Below are positions 1 through 11,812 of a stretch of 64,000 bases of DNA, piece by piece. The notes beneath the pieces were generated by a model. It had not been told where the DNA came from and ran no database searches. It worked only from the letters and a program-made list of their open reading frames with translations. Location of the stretch: assembly GCA_021464415.1 (NCBI GenBank), contig CM038470.1, positions 36,450,099 to 36,514,098 of the forward strand, given 5' to 3'. The first letter of the stretch is position 1; every line of letters starts with the position of its first letter. The translations under genes were made by a program, and so were the position numbers. Source of the DNA: Lonicera japonica (lineage: Eukaryota > Streptophyta > Magnoliopsida > Dipsacales > Caprifoliaceae).

Positions 1-1559
1 CTCAAATTGTTTTAAACCGTGCAACCTTTAATTGTTTTCCTCGTTGGCCATCTAATGAAACACATGGGTATAACTTTCCAGAGAGTATATTTATTTTTTT
101 CTATTTACTACATTAACCGACAATATATTTGGAGGTTCGATGAGGGGTGACCGGGCGTGGGTATAATGTTACTAACAAAAATTTTGAAGGGCCCAATAAG
201 ATATATCATTTTTATACGTAAACTTTAAAAAATCTAGTAGAAGTGTTTTTTTAATATGGAATTTATAATTTCAACACTGCTCAAATTGCAATCATGAAAA
301 TCAAAATTACTCTATATAGTTAATTTTTATTATTTTAAACCATGTATGTTTTTACTGTTTTCTTCATTGGGCCATGTTATGAAACATATTGGCATCACTT
401 TTCAGAGAGTAAACAGCTATGCAACACATTGGTATAATTAGAGTGGACAATTTTTCTTTTCTTTTTACGACAAAAGATAATATATTCAGAGGTTCAATGA
501 GAGGTGAGGGCGGGAGGGGGGGAATCGAACCTTAGTGCTATGTGTGATATACCACATAGTTAACCTATATGTTTTAGGCATTTTGACCATGTAAAATCTT
601 TTATCTTATCTCTCTCTCTATATATATATTCTTTTAATCATCTTCCTCGTTTTATTTGGGATTGTTTTTTGATGGAAAGTTCCAATCCCCCAAGCCGAGG
701 CTAGTGAGCAAATTATATATATAATGCAATTCAAACACACTAAATCGTAGTTTAATTTTCTTCTTGAAACAAAAAAGACATATCAAGTTTCAAGACACTA
801 AATAAGTTGTATTTTTGTATTAGGTGGAAATTTCTTTTATACTCTTACAAATCAAACACGTCAATAGTGACATTTTCGAAATAAATAAATACTATACATT
901 TTCATCAACAAAAAGAGGAAAACTGAATACATTGATCAAATATGCCCAAACTATGGTTAATAAAATAGTGATTACTATGCCAGTGGACAAGATGCGCGCA
1001 GATAGATGTCGAAAGCACTTGAAATAAGAAGATAATAGTAAGTTTAATTTTTTTAATTTTTAATTTTTGCTTATCTGGAATGGGATTGGTGAAAAATGTT
1101 AGAATATGTGAAAAATGTACTGAGTTATGTCTTTATACTAAAATTCTAATGAAGTAAAAATTATTTTTTATCATTTAATAATAATGGAAGTTTGGCCTTT
1201 TATCTCAGCTGGTTGGTGGTCAATTTGGAAGGCTACAAACCCTTTTATTTTTTGAAAATTTGGGCCCTCCTCCCTTCTCAATTGATAATAATGCTAAGTT
1301 TGTTGCTTTCAAGCTAGATGCATAATATCTCCTCCCATCGTTTTCATTTATGCGGCCAAATCTCTCTCTTTTATTTTTTTTTTATTTTTTTATTCATACA
1401 GTTAAAGCTTGCTCTTTTCAACGTGCCATGTATAAATATTATTATTTTTTTTACCGCAGGCAGTTTAAAATATATACAAAATTGGCCATTTAATTTACCA
1501 TTTGAGCTTTCGCAATTTAGCTTTAAAACAAAAAGGAAAAAGAAGAAAATTTTAAAGTA
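1..1559. other. AT-rich intergenic sequence with a diverged duplication
   Basis: No gene is recognisable. The segment at about 9-155 recurs in diverged form at about 334-505: both contain the order TTTTAAACC, a GGCCAT-type motif, GAAACA, CAGAGAGTA, AATATATT and GGTTC(G/A)ATGAG. This suggests an old local duplication or two copies of one unknown repeat. Short open frames at 824-1027 and 1318-1590 show no domain and have AT-driven composition, so I do not call them genes. Confidence 0.5.
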
Positions 1560-1690
1560 CATGAAAGGAGAGGGGTTGGTCCAGTGGTAGGCAACTTCCA
1601 CCCTAATCTTGAGGTCAAAGATTCGACTCATAGGATGGAATGAAAAGATTTTTTTTTATTTATAAAATTAAGGAAGAGATTTGAACCCCC
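1560..1690 (+). mobile_element. Possible tRNA-derived SINE
   Basis: A tRNA-like RNA polymerase III promoter is visible. TGGTCCAGTGGTAGG near 1577 resembles an A box, and AAGATTCGACTC near 1617 resembles a B box about 40 bp later. A T-rich tail follows. Plant SINEs have this layout. No clear target-site duplication was found and no full tRNA fold can be drawn, so this stays tentative. Confidence 0.35.
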
Positions 1691-2076
1691 TTAATTTTAT
1701 ATTTTTAAAAAAAGTACATGAGGTAACTCTATTGCGTGTAATTCAAGGATGTAGGTAAGAATCTATAAGAGCCCTTATCTGTACACGTGGCACGTACCAG
1801 TTGGGAGCCCAATATGGACGGTGACGATTGAGAGGATCAGTTATTGCGATGCGTTGTCTTATAGGTATAACATTTGGTCGGGAAAAAGATTCGGCTGAAA
1901 ATTGACTACAGAAAAACCTTAAAACGAAGGCCAAAGTGGGACCCAAAAGGAAAATGAATTGTCATAATCATAGACAATTGCCACGTGTACGGATGATGCA
2001 GAAGGTTGGTTTTGTACACACAATATGACAATGTGGGTACACACATAGCGGTAACTATCCAAAAATCTACGGTTCT

Positions 2077-3141
2077 TAGGGGTGGCTACGGTTCGGTTAC
2101 CGAATCGATTTGGTCGGTTTTACAACCGAATCGACATGATCGGTTTTGTAGAATTGTAAACCGCAACCGAACCGCCAAGTTCGGTTTACTGATGTTCGGT
2201 TTTACCGAATTGTTCGGTCGGTTCGGTTGGTAAATGAATATAACCGACCAACCAAAAGATCCAAAATCCACATCAAAAACTACCAAAAACCCACAGCAAA
2301 ACCCAATTTAGAGTACACCAAAAGGTCCAAAACACACAGCAAAATCCAATCTATATCATTGAAGCAAAGTGGGTGTGGGTATGTGGCGACACCGGCTTGG
2401 CTGTGTGGCGGTGTGGCTGTGGCCTGTGAACGAAGTGGTGGATGTTGGGGTGTGGGCAACTGGGCGTGGCCGAGTGGGTGTGCGTCTGTCGCGAGATGGA
2501 GAGATGGAGAGAGTGAGAGACAGAGGACTGTGAGAGACGGAGTTGTGTGGGCGAGGGTGTGGGTCTGTGGCGAGATGGAGAGATGGAAAGAGTGAGAGAC
2601 GGAGTGGGGGATGTTAGGGTGTGGGCGACTGGGCATGGCCGAGTGGGTCTGGGTGTGGGTCTGTGGAGTCACCGGCTTGGCTCTGTGGCGGTGTGGCTGT
2701 GGCTTGTCAGTGGCTCAGTGCAACAATGGAGGAAGGAGAAGGAAGTGGGAACTGACTACTGAGGGTTTGACTGTTTGAGGGAGAAACAAATTAGGGGAAA
2801 ATGGGAACTGGGAAGTGTGGGTTTGGGTTTGGGTAAAAAAATTATTATTTACCAATGACTCATTGACATTTGATTGTAGAGTGTAAATTATAGTTGTAAA
2901 TTAGACAATTTTAATGACGCTCAGTTTATAAAAAAACTAGTGATGCTCTGTTTAAAATAAAAAAAAAGGCAATATTTGATTGTTGGTCGGTCGGTCGGTA
3001 ATAATCGAAAACATGGATAAAGGAAACCGCAACCGCAACCGAGTTAGGTCGGTAACCGATTGGTCGGTTACCAACCAAAGAATGGTCCGTCGGTCGGTTT
3101 TCGATCAGTTCACGGTTCACGGTTTGAAAATGCCACCCATA
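2077..3141. mobile_element. Non-autonomous hAT-type DNA transposon
   Basis: The termini TAGGGGTGGC (2077-2086) and GCCACCCATA (3132-3141) form a 10-bp terminal inverted repeat with one mismatch. They are flanked by 8-bp imperfect target duplications, ACGGTTCT at 2069-2076 and ACGACTCT at 3142-3149 (6 of 8 identical). Terminal GGGGTGGC and 8-bp duplications are hAT hallmarks. Both subterminal regions are packed with CCGAACCG/CGGTTCGG-like repeats (2088-2250 and 2985-3125), as expected for transposase binding sites. The interior has no transposase, so movement would need an autonomous partner. The open frames in it (for example 2227-2595) follow repeat composition and have no domain. Confidence 0.75.
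2368..2720. repeat. GT-rich internal block of the hAT element with duplicated modules
   Basis: This stretch is far richer in G than its surroundings. It contains two shuffled duplications: a module around CACCGGCTTGGCT at about 2390-2435 recurs at about 2661-2708, and a GGATGTT...GCCGAGTGGG module at about 2442-2479 recurs at about 2608-2646. A GAGATGGAGAGATGG motif also recurs at about 2490 and 2572. It may be captured sequence amplified inside the element. The source is not recognised. Confidence 0.55.
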
Positions 3142-3149
3142 ACGACTCT

Positions 3150-5120
3150 TAATGGAAAAGTTGTGTGGCGCACCAAAAAATAAATAAATTTACCATTGTC
3201 CCTTCAACTCAACCTCACAAGCCTCGCTTCGTAATGTCCTTATCAAGTTTATCGGTGGATTCTCACCGTTCGATTGGACCTTTGAGATCATGATTTAACT
3301 AGTTCTAGTTATAATTAGATTAAGCTCAAATGAGAAGATTAAACAAAACAGAGCTGTATTTTTTTAAAACCCCAGTCACCATCACTAATAGAGCTGTGTT
3401 GTACCACCATCAACTCTCATCACAAAAATCATATCCTTATACCTCGTCAAATAGAAATCATATTCTCATCATCAAATAGTAAATATCCGCATTAAATTCA
3501 AATCACATGTCAAAAAACAACTTGTCCATATAACTAAAACCACTGCCTCAAAACCAAATCACCAATTTACGGACCCAGGAAACAAAGTTTTGGTGCTATT
3601 ATTTATTTGAGAAAAAATGAAACGAGAAAACCAAAGCAAGCATTTTGTGTGTATTCCTAAGTCCTACGTAAGAGAGAAGTAAAATCTTTCGTGGATTTTT
3701 ATAAGGGAGAATTTGGCTAACGGTTTGAACCCTTTAGGCATTAGACTTTTGTACTATTTGGTACTCCATTGTTCTTCTACCTCTCCGAGTTTAAAAAATT
3801 CCTCCATTTTTTTTGTTTTGTCTTCGATAGGAATAGTCTATCAATTATGAGTAATTATATTAGGAATTACTTTTCTGATTTCCCACTGTGCAAGGGAAAT
3901 CGAGACAGAAAAAATCTGGGCTTGTTGTATCCTGGGGATGGCATGGCCAATCCGAATTGCTAGTACAAACATCAAGAAGAGCCGCGAAACGTCTTAAACA
4001 GAGCGACCTAGTTCACGACTCAACCTAGTGTTTCCTTATTGCTAATTGATTTTGGTAAAATGGTTATGCTTCTAATTATTTCAACACCAAGAAATACAAC
4101 CAACCTCGAAATCGTAAACTATCAATCCAAATCCAGCAGTAGCATTCCCATCTTTTTCATAGTCCCTCAAATGCGCTGATTTGTATAAACTTTATAATCC
4201 TTGTGTATCATTGTTTAGGGACTCCTTGAATTTTCCTACCACTGTCCCTAAATATGTTGAAGACATTTGTCTAATTAACATCGAAAGAAAAGCAAAGTTC
4301 CAAAATTATTTGGATTTTTCAACTAATATATAGCGTAGATGCATGAAAAATAGGGTTAGTATACGCGAAAAAAAATGACATTTTTTCGAAGAGTTATAAT
4401 CGCTTACTGGAAATGGGCAAAAGGTAAAGAGCCACCCCCGCAAGCACACACTATATTAAGAGGTAGAGATTCATTAGTGGCATACTCAATCAAACGGGTT
4501 ATTTTCTTCTAGACTACGGATCCAAAACTACCCCCTGTAAACCCAAACTCCATAACCCCCATTGTTGTGGGAATACCATTTAACTAGCGTAGACAGGTTT
4601 GAATAACCTTAGTTAATCCTATCGTTTTTTAATATGAATTTATATGATCTATACAAGGATCCTCATTCAAATGAAATCCAGTGGGATCCAGAGAGGCCAT
4701 CTTTTCATTCGTATGATCCTAAGTATCTAGATTTATCAAAAGTTTGAGTCTCCCTAAAGTATTCATTTTCAAACGAAATCCACATCCTTTACAAATATAC
4801 AATTTTTATTTCAAAAATCTCTTATAATTTAATATGTAACACTCCTTGCATAGACCCACAAATGTTCGTATTTGAAAGTGTAATTCTCTTAAGATCACGA
4901 TCACTTTTATAGTCAGTTTAATCCTTCTCAATATCACTTTCTATTTGAGTGTGATCCTTTTCATGATCACTTTTTGTTTTAGTGTAATTAGGCCTGGCAA
5001 TTTACAACAAGACACATAATCAACACTAATTTACCGAGTTTGGGTGAACCCTTAATAGGTGTGGGTCATAATCGGTTTGTCTTGTCGAACCCGTTTATTA
5101 AACAAGTCGATTTTGCGATC
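3150..5120. other. Intergenic sequence, nothing recognised
   Basis: About 2 kb of AT-rich sequence lies between the hAT element and the first tandem array. I see no coding domain, RNA gene or clear repeat structure. Upstream gag-pol of the element that owns the LTR at 8559-9930 would be expected in this direction, but none is recognisable. Confidence 0.4.
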
Positions 5121-5123
5121 AGA

Positions 5124-6060
5124 TGCATGTCAAAACACTGCATCGAGCTCCATCGCCCCTTTCATTCATCAATTGAATGCCAAAGCACTGTACGTGCTCA
5201 ATCGCCCCATTCATTAATTAATTACATGACAAAGCACTGCACCGAGCTCTACACTGGGATACGTCGCCCCATTTACTCATCAATTGCATGCCAAAGCACT
5301 GCACTAGACTCTATCGCCCCATTCATTCAATCATTGCATGCCAAAGCACTGTATTGGGCTCTAACGCACCATTCATTAATCGTTTGCGTGTCAAAACACC
5401 AAACAGGGCTTCATCGCCCTAATCATTCATCGTTTGTTTGTCATAACACAAAATTGGGCTCCATCGCCCTAATCATTCATCCTTTGCGTGTCAAAACACC
5501 AATCCATGCTCCATTGCCTTAATCATTCATTATTTGCGTGCCCAAACACCGAGCCGAGCTCCATTGCATTAGTCATTCATTGTTTGCGTGTCAAAGCGCC
5601 AAACCGGGCTCAATCGCTCCATCCATTCTTCATTTGCGAGTCGAAGCACCAAATCGGGCTCAATCGCCCTATCCATTCTTCGTTTGTGTGTCAAAACACC
5701 ATGCCAGGCTCCATTGCCCTAATCATTCATTGTTTATGTGCCTAAACACCAAGCCGGGATCAATTTCCTTAATCATTCATTGTTTGCGTGCCAAAGCACC
5801 AAACCGCTATCACCTATTTCATTCATCGTTTGCATGCCAAAGCACCAAACTGGGTTCTATCGCCTCACTTATTCATCATTTGTGTGCCAAAACACCAAAT
5901 TGGGCTCAATCGCTCCATTCATTCTCCATTTGCGTGTCAAAACATTAAACCGGGCTCTATTGAACCATTCATTTATCATCTTGCATGCCAAAGCACTGCA
6001 CTAAGCCCTAACGCCCCATTCACTCATCATTCTACGTGCCGAAGCACCGCACCGAGCTCC
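5124..6060. repeat. Tandem array, 50-bp period
   Basis: Units built around TTTGCGTGTCAAAACACC...GGGCTC.ATCGCCC.ATTCATTCAT recur every 50 bp. The GCGTG/GCATG core starts at 5124, 5174, 5223, 5286, 5336, 5386, 5436, 5486, 5536, 5586, 5636, 5686, 5736 and 5786, with one 13-bp insertion near 5260. Because 50 is not a multiple of three, all three frames stay open in places, which produces long but meaningless open frames such as 5040-5522 and 5788-6372. Confidence 0.9.
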
Positions 6061-6440
6061 ATCGCCCTTATTCAAGCACTTGTAGCGAGTCAGAACCGCA
6101 CAAGGCTTCATCGCCTCATTCATCATATTGCATGTCAAAGCACTGCACCGGGCTCTTTCCCCCTTATTCAAGCACTTGTTGCGAGTCAGACCCCACACAA
6201 GGCTTCATTGCCTAATTCATCATATTGTGTGTTAAAACACCGCACCGGGCTCCATTGCCCTCATTCAAACACTTGTTGTGAGTCAGACACCGCACAAGGC
6301 TTCATCACCCTTATTTATAACAACTTTTGTAGGTTATATAACCTCAACCGAGCTTCAAAGCCCCCTCTCTAACAACTTTTACAAGTTATGGAACCTCAAC
6401 CGCGCTCCAACGCCTCATTTCTAACATCTTTTGCAGGTAA
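6060..6440. repeat. Composite repeat units joining the 50-bp and 41-bp arrays
   Basis: A longer unit of about 92-103 bp appears here. TTATTCAAGCACTTGT-like starts at about 6067, 6167 and 6259 combine a 50-bp-type unit with a second module (GCGAGTCAGA.CCGCACAAGGC). From about 6301 a further variant with ACAACTTTTGTAGGTTAT-like cores repeats about every 55-60 bp. All share the GGGCTC.ATCGCC core of the flanking arrays, so the block looks like a higher-order derivative of one ancestral monomer. Confidence 0.7.
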
Positions 6441-6675
6441 TGGAGCCTCAATCGAATTCAAACGTTATACAGGGCTAAATCACCAATTGCAGCAGATGAA
6501 AGAATCAGTACTTTTCCTCGTTCTACTATGACCGACTGCGATGACAACAGCCTTGCAAGCAACAATAGCCATAAGGAGATACAGTTCGAATTGACTCTTC
6601 GAAAGCACCACAAAAGGTTGCATCACGAAGGCCCAAATTTTGCCTTTGACCTTGAAACTACACTGGGCTCAATCA

Positions 6676-7140
6676 CCAATCAACATGTCAGTCAAACACT
6701 GCAATGGGCCTATTCCCTGAACAACGTGCCAGTCAAACACTACACCGGGCTCAATCTCCGATCAACATGCCAGTCAAACACTGTACTAGGCTAAATCACC
6801 AGTCAATGTGATAGTTAGACAATGCACCAGGCTCAATCGCCAATCAACGTGCAAGTCAGACATTGCACTGGGCCAAATCATTGATCAACTTGCCAGTCAA
6901 ACACTGCATCGAGCTCAATCGCCCGTCAACATGCTTGTCAGACACTACATCGGGCTTAATCACCGATCATCGTGCAAGTCAAAAATCGCATCAAGCTCCA
7001 ACGCTCTATTTCTAACATCTTTTGTAGCCAAAATACTCTGTCAATTAACTTGACAATCAGACACTACATCGGGGCTAAATTGCCAATCAACGTGCAAGTC
7101 AGACACTACGCCAGGCTAAATCGCCAATTACACTAGGCTA
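6676..7140. repeat. Tandem array, 41-bp period
   Basis: CAACGTGCCAGTCAAACACT-like unit starts fall at 6681, 6722, 6763, 6804, 6845, 6886 and 6927, exactly 41 bp apart. The array then decays to about 7140. The core CACTGCACCGGGCTCAATCGCC is shared with the 50-bp array upstream, so the 41-bp unit is best read as a shortened version of the same monomer. The 235 bp before it (6441-6675) contain no clear unit. Confidence 0.88.
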
Positions 7141-7255
7141 AATAGACATACCTAGCCTCGAACCCTTATATTCCTGTAACATGTGACAAATCGTCGTAAG
7201 AATCAAGTACTATGCATATGTTAAGGGAATTGACTAACACTGCCTTTCAAAAAAA

Positions 7256-7625
7256 ATAACTTAAGTGTTCATGCACCGAAGAAAAGGTAAAATCATACAT
7301 GCATTTATGCTAACTTTTCCTTTTAGGGACATTTTAGTAATTTCCTACCTAAATAGTGCTCATTTGAACTAACTTTGCCTTTTAGGGGTATATTAGTATT
7401 TTTATCGTACATGTAGCCATTTTGTACTAACTTTGCCTTTCAGGGGCATTTTAGTAATTTTTTACCTAAACAATGTTCATTTGTACTAACATTGTCTTTC
7501 AGGGATATTTTAGTAGTTTTTTACTGAATAAGTAGCCATTTATACTAACATTATCTTTCAGGGTCATTTTGGTAATTTTTTACCTAGGCAGTAGCCATTC
7601 ATACTAACGCTATCTTTTAGGGAAT
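7256..7625. repeat. Tandem array, about 59-bp period
   Basis: TTT(T/C)AGGG starts lie at 7321, 7380, 7438, 7497, 7556 and 7615. Each unit runs AGGGNCATTTTAGTAATTTTTTACCTA, then a CATTTRTACTAAC and TTTGCC block. The sequence is unrelated to the two arrays upstream. Six units are visible. Confidence 0.88.
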
Positions 7626-7629
7626 CTTA

Positions 7630-8300
7630 GTCAAACCAGTCTCCTAAAAAGGTAAGGCAAACAAATCCAGTATCCCGAAGTGGCAAGACAACCCGTCTCC
7701 CAAAAGGTAAGACAAACAGACAAATCAATCAGTCTCTCAAAAAGATAAGACGAACAATCAGTCTCCCGAAAGGCAAGACAAACACTTAGTCTCTTGAAAT
7801 GCAAATCATCCAGTCTCTCGAATGGCAAGACAAACACCATTCTCCCGAAAGGCAAGACGAACAACCCGTCTCCCAAAAGTCAAGACAAACACTTAGTCTC
7901 CCGAAGAGGCAAGACATTCTATCTCCCAAAAAGATAAGACGAACACTCATTCTCCTGAACAAAAAAATCAATCAGTCTCCTGAAGAGGCATGACATTCTG
8001 TCTCTTGAAAAGGTATGACGAGCAACCAGTCTCTCAAAAGGCAAGATGAACACTTAGTCTCCCGAAATGGCAAGACGAACAACCCATCTCCCGAATGGCA
8101 AGATGAACACCAGTCTCCCGAAGTGGTAAAACGAGTCTCCCAAATTGGCAAAACAACTCATCTCCCGAAATGGCAAGACATCTATCTATTGAAATGGTAA
8201 AATCCTCTGTCTACCTAAGTGGTAAGACCTTATTTCTTTTGCCTAAGTGGCAAATCTCTTGTCTACTAAGCGGTAAGACCTCTTTACTACCTAAGTTATA
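7630..8300. repeat. Tandem array, about 28-bp period
   Basis: Short units of the form CAGTCTCCCGAAAGGCAAGACAAACACT recur with spacings of about 24-28 bp, for example GTCTC-type starts at 7761, 7789, 7813, 7840, 7868 and 7896. Units toward 8150-8300 become shorter and more diverged (GTCTACCTAAGTGGTAAGAC). Open frames on both strands here are repeat artefacts. Confidence 0.85.
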
Positions 8301-8814
8301 CGTCACTTTTATTATTGTCCTTATTATTGTATCTAGCTTGTTCTATTTACTAACTTGCCTTTTAAGGGTAATTACGTAATCTTACAACTAGTACACAATT
8401 GGCTAATGGACAAATTGACTTTTAAGAACACCCAAACAGCATTCAGTAGTTCTACTCCAGACCAACGAACAAGAGTCGCAAAATGCGAATCTCACCTAAA
8501 CTTTTATTTTCCTACACGTTGCACAGTTTTTCAAAATATGTAAATGCTAAAGGGCTTCTGTAGACACACCATTTTGCCTCCCTTAGAATATGAGGTTGAT
8601 CGCACTTTGACAAAGCAGAATCCAAGGCTGATCGCACTCCGAAGACTCAAAAGACATCGAGGATCAAGTACTAGGCTCAAATAGCACCAAGAAATGGGAT
8701 ATTCTGACTACGATGGCACCAAGAAATCACTCTTAAGCCTAAAAGTACAAATCCAAGATAAATGTGCAAAGAACATCAAAATGCCATTTGAGATTAAGCA
8801 TGGACGATTGGTCT

Positions 8815-9100
8815 TAACCGATGGACGATCGATCTTAGGTAAAATAATAGGTTTTCAGAGTGCTTTAATCAGTTGTCAGGCTACATGGATCGGTCTTCTC
8901 GTAAGACCGATCGGTTTATAGGCTCCACAGATCTGTCTTATTAACCATCGAGTTGATCCTCCAAGCAAACAGATGATTATTCAACAAAAGTAGGGCGGGA
9001 TACATGTATGACCGATCAGTCATTAGCATGGCCCGATCGGTCTTACATACCAAAGTTTAACAACCAAAGTTGGGCACATAAGGGAGAGGGCCTCTATAGA
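8815..9100 (+). promoter_or_regulatory. Palindromic ACCGATCGGT sites in LTR D U3
   Basis: ACCGATCGGT at 8906-8915, ACCGATCAGT at 9011-9020 and CCGATCGG at 9033-9040 are repeated CG-centred palindromes, with weaker copies (GATCGGTCTT, GACGATCGATC) at about 8820-8900. A TATA-like TCTATAGAG follows at about 9094. The arrangement of palindromes before a TATA box matches LTR B, but the palindrome itself differs. Confidence 0.5.
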
Positions 9101-9721
9101 GAGGTAGAGGGCAGATAGGAAGAACCCGAGATAGCCCAAAAGAATGAGAGAGCCTTGAACTGAGAGAGCTGAGCAAAAGCTTAAAAGATAAGTAGGAATT
9201 TGATCTAAAGATTGGAACACATTGTAAAATTATAGATGCGCAAGTAAAGAATCTATACTAGGTTTATAACGATGTATTCAAAATTCTTAGACTAGTTACA
9301 AATTGTAATCATTCTTTAATATCAATCGAAACAAAACACTTTGTCTTCGAAATAAAGGTATTTTGTTATTCCTGTTTAAATAAGATATTATCTATTAATT
9401 ACCTTTGCCTCCCATGTATATGTATGATTCGTAGATACTGTATATGATTGCAAACATATTGTACGCATGTAGATACACTATTATTCTTTCATTTTTGGTT
9501 TTAATCACCTTTGCATGCCTCTGTGCACCGAAGCATGAAAAAGGTATACTATTTGATGAAAGACTGATCGGTCTTTGACGTTTTTTCTAAGTTTTCCCTC
9601 GTAAATTGTGCCATTACTACTGCATGTTAATAAAGTAGTTATATATGCACCTTAGGCCACAAACAGTAGGAAACAAGATAAAATATGAAATCAAGCATGT
9701 CCATTTAGAAGCTGAAAGGGC

Positions 9722-9750
9722 GACGCGAGTGCCTAACACCTGCCCGCGTC
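9722..9750 (+). promoter_or_regulatory. Conserved U5 stem-loop, LTR D version
   Basis: GACGCG (9722-9727) pairs perfectly with CGCGTC (9745-9750) around a loop containing TGCCTAACACCT. LTR E has the same loop closed by a different stem at 49855-49885. A recognisable but partly unpaired version is in the 5' LTR of element B at 36919-36942 on the minus strand. Being in U5, it would be transcribed into the genomic RNA leader. Confidence 0.55.
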
Positions 9751-10074
9751 ATAACATAGTTCCCGAACTCAATCTGGTTTAGCAGACTGCGTTGTACCCC
9801 AAAAGGGTACAAAAACACACATTTTTCTTTTTTCAAAAAAAACATACTAGCAACTCTAAAACCTTTCAAAACTACGGGCCACGCTGAAACGGCGGTGCAG
9901 CGGGGGGGGGGTCCCGTCGGGATTCTCACACTGTAATTTTTAACATATTTAATTAACCATGTTTCGTCGACAATTCTTGACTTCCAAACGCCATTTGATG
10001 TTCTAACTAAAGTAGTATTAGTTCTTATAGAGCCCAATTCCCCTTCGAGTATTTGGATGTGTTGTGTTTATTCA

Positions 10075-11812
10075 CTTGTCTAAAGAACAACAGAACAAGT
10101 TCGAATAATGTACTTTAAAGCGTGTATTTGTGGGTTATGTGTCTAATCACAAAGGATATCGTTGCTATCATCCTCCTACACAAAAAATGTATGCGACTAA
10201 GGATGTTATGTTTCATGAAGGAGACATATACTTTCCCCAGACTAAACTTTAAGGGGAGCATTATAGTGAAGTTTAAACTCTTAATTGTGGTAATGACAAC
10301 AAAATAATTTAGGTCAAGATCTCACTGTTGACTTCAACTTTGAATTCACAACCGAATTCTACGAATTTACTACCAAATTCACCACTATCTTCAAGTTCAC
10401 CACCGAATCCACCCTCAAACTTAAGCTCACCGAGTTCAAGCTTTCCACTGCCATCACCTGACAAAAATAAGGTATTTTCTCCTAAACGTTCTAAAAAGTA
10501 ACTCCCACACTGAATAAATAGAGGTGCGCCTAAACTGACATATGATTGATTTCACTAGTAAAGATAAATACCCTATGAGTAACTATGTTTCTTATGATAG
10601 GCTATCTGAATCAAATAAGTCGTGTACAAATCAATTATTATCTATATCTATTCCTAATAATGTGCAGGAAGCAACGAGTAATCCAAAATGGAAAGTAGCG
10701 ATGAACGATGTGATGAAATCCTTAAAGAATAATGGTACATAGGTTATAGTTTAATTGCCTATAGGGAAAAAATGTGTTTGTTGCAAATGGTTATATACTG
10801 TGAAAAATAAGGCAGACAGAACCATCGAATGATTTAAAGCAAGACTAGTAGCGAAAGTTTACATCCAAAAACATGAGATCAATTATTCGAAGACATTTGC
10901 ACCAGTGGCAAAAGTTAGCATTGGGCGAGTCTTACTATCTTTGGTGGCAAATTGGGATTAGATGCTACAACAATTCGAAGTGAATAATGCATTCTTGCAT
11001 TGGAATTTGGAAGATTAGGTATATATGGAATTCTCACCTGGGTACGATGTTCTTATGGAGCATAGAAACAAAGTATGAAAATTGAAAAAGTCTTTGTATG
11101 GCTTGAAGCAGTTTCCAAGAGCTTGGTTCAGGATATTCGCTAGATTTATGAGAAGGTTCGGTTATAAACAAAGCATTTTTTACCATACGTTGCTTTTGAA
11201 GAAGTGTCATGGGAAGACCACAATCTCATTGTTTATTTTGACAAAATGGTAGTCACAAGGAATGACCCACGTGAACGAGAAGCATTGGAAAATTATTATC
11301 TCGAGAGTTCGAGATGAAAGATCTTGGTGAATTAAAGTATTTCTTAGGAATTGAGGTGTGATCCAGCTCTTCAAAGGGCATATTTCTATTTCAGAAAAAG
11401 TATTCATTGAATTTACTAAATGAGACTAAAACGTTTTCTTGCTAGCCATTAGATATACCCATGGAAATGAGTTTAAAGATAAAAGTTGAAGCTAACCAGG
11501 TGCGAGTTGATAAAGGGCATTGTCAGATATTGGTATGAAGGTTGTATACTTAGCACATACCTAGCTTGACATTTATTATGCTTTGAGTACAATTTGTCAA
11601 TTCATGCATAATCAAAGAAAGAAACATATGCAGGTAGTTATGAAGATTATCCATTATCTAAAACCAGCTCTTGGAAAAGGAATTTTTGTTTGCAAAGAAC
11701 TATGACTATTTGAAGGCTGAAGGATATACTGATGTGGATTGGGCTGGAAATGTAGGCAACAGACGATCTATATCAGGGTATTTTACATTTGTTTGGGGAG
11801 ACATCGTCAAGG
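10075..11812 (+). pseudogene. Decayed Ty1/copia pol (integrase C-terminus, RT, RNase H)
   Basis: In order: a copia integrase/RT linker with VFVGY...KGY.CYHPP (about 10115-10180) and V.FHEGD; RT from NPKWKVAM (about 10680) with TFAPVAK, SLYGLKQ (about 11095-11115) and MKDLGELKYFLGIE (about 11310-11358); and RNase H with DVDWAGN...RRSISGYF (about 11730-11785). In the normal YVDD motif the first aspartate is retained but the surroundings read YFDK. Many stops and frameshifts interrupt it. The 5' part of the element, including gag and the 5' LTR, is absent, because LTR D occupies the upstream side. The 3' end stops abruptly at 11.8 kb, inside RNase H, where it is fused to gypsy gag. Confidence 0.8.

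Larger units (their letters stand above)
8559..9930 (+). mobile_element. Ogre/Tat-like LTR 'D', probably the 3' LTR of a truncated element
   Basis: It starts TGTAGACACACC, ends GGGATTCTCACA and is 1372 bp long, close to the LTRs of element B (1344 and 1544 bp), which share the same ends (TGTAGACACC and TCTCACA). It also shares the U5 segment GTGCCTAACACCT...TAGTTCCCGAAC with LTRs B and E. No PBS follows at 9931, where decayed copia sequence begins, and the flanking 5-mers (GCTTC, CTGTA) do not match. That argues against a clean solo LTR and for the 3' LTR of an element whose body, including the tandem arrays, lies to the left. Confidence 0.65.

Noticed and set aside
480..600. Second SINE on the minus strand (GGTTCGATTCC-like B box near 521-531)
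   Set aside because: The matching A box is weak, and the flanking sequence belongs to the local duplication at 9-505, so chance similarity cannot be excluded.
1560..1640. tRNA gene
   Set aside because: A- and B-box-like motifs are present but no acceptor stem or cloverleaf can be drawn. A SINE is the better reading.
5040..6372. Long overlapping open frames (up to 194 codons) in several frames
   Set aside because: They lie entirely in the 50-bp array. The unit lacks stops in several frames, so long frames arise by repetition. No domain or start context supports a gene.
8559..9930. Clean solo LTR
   Set aside because: The flanking 5-mers GCTTC and CTGTA do not match, and tandem arrays typical of an Ogre-like 3' region lie directly upstream, so a 3' LTR of a truncated element is preferred.
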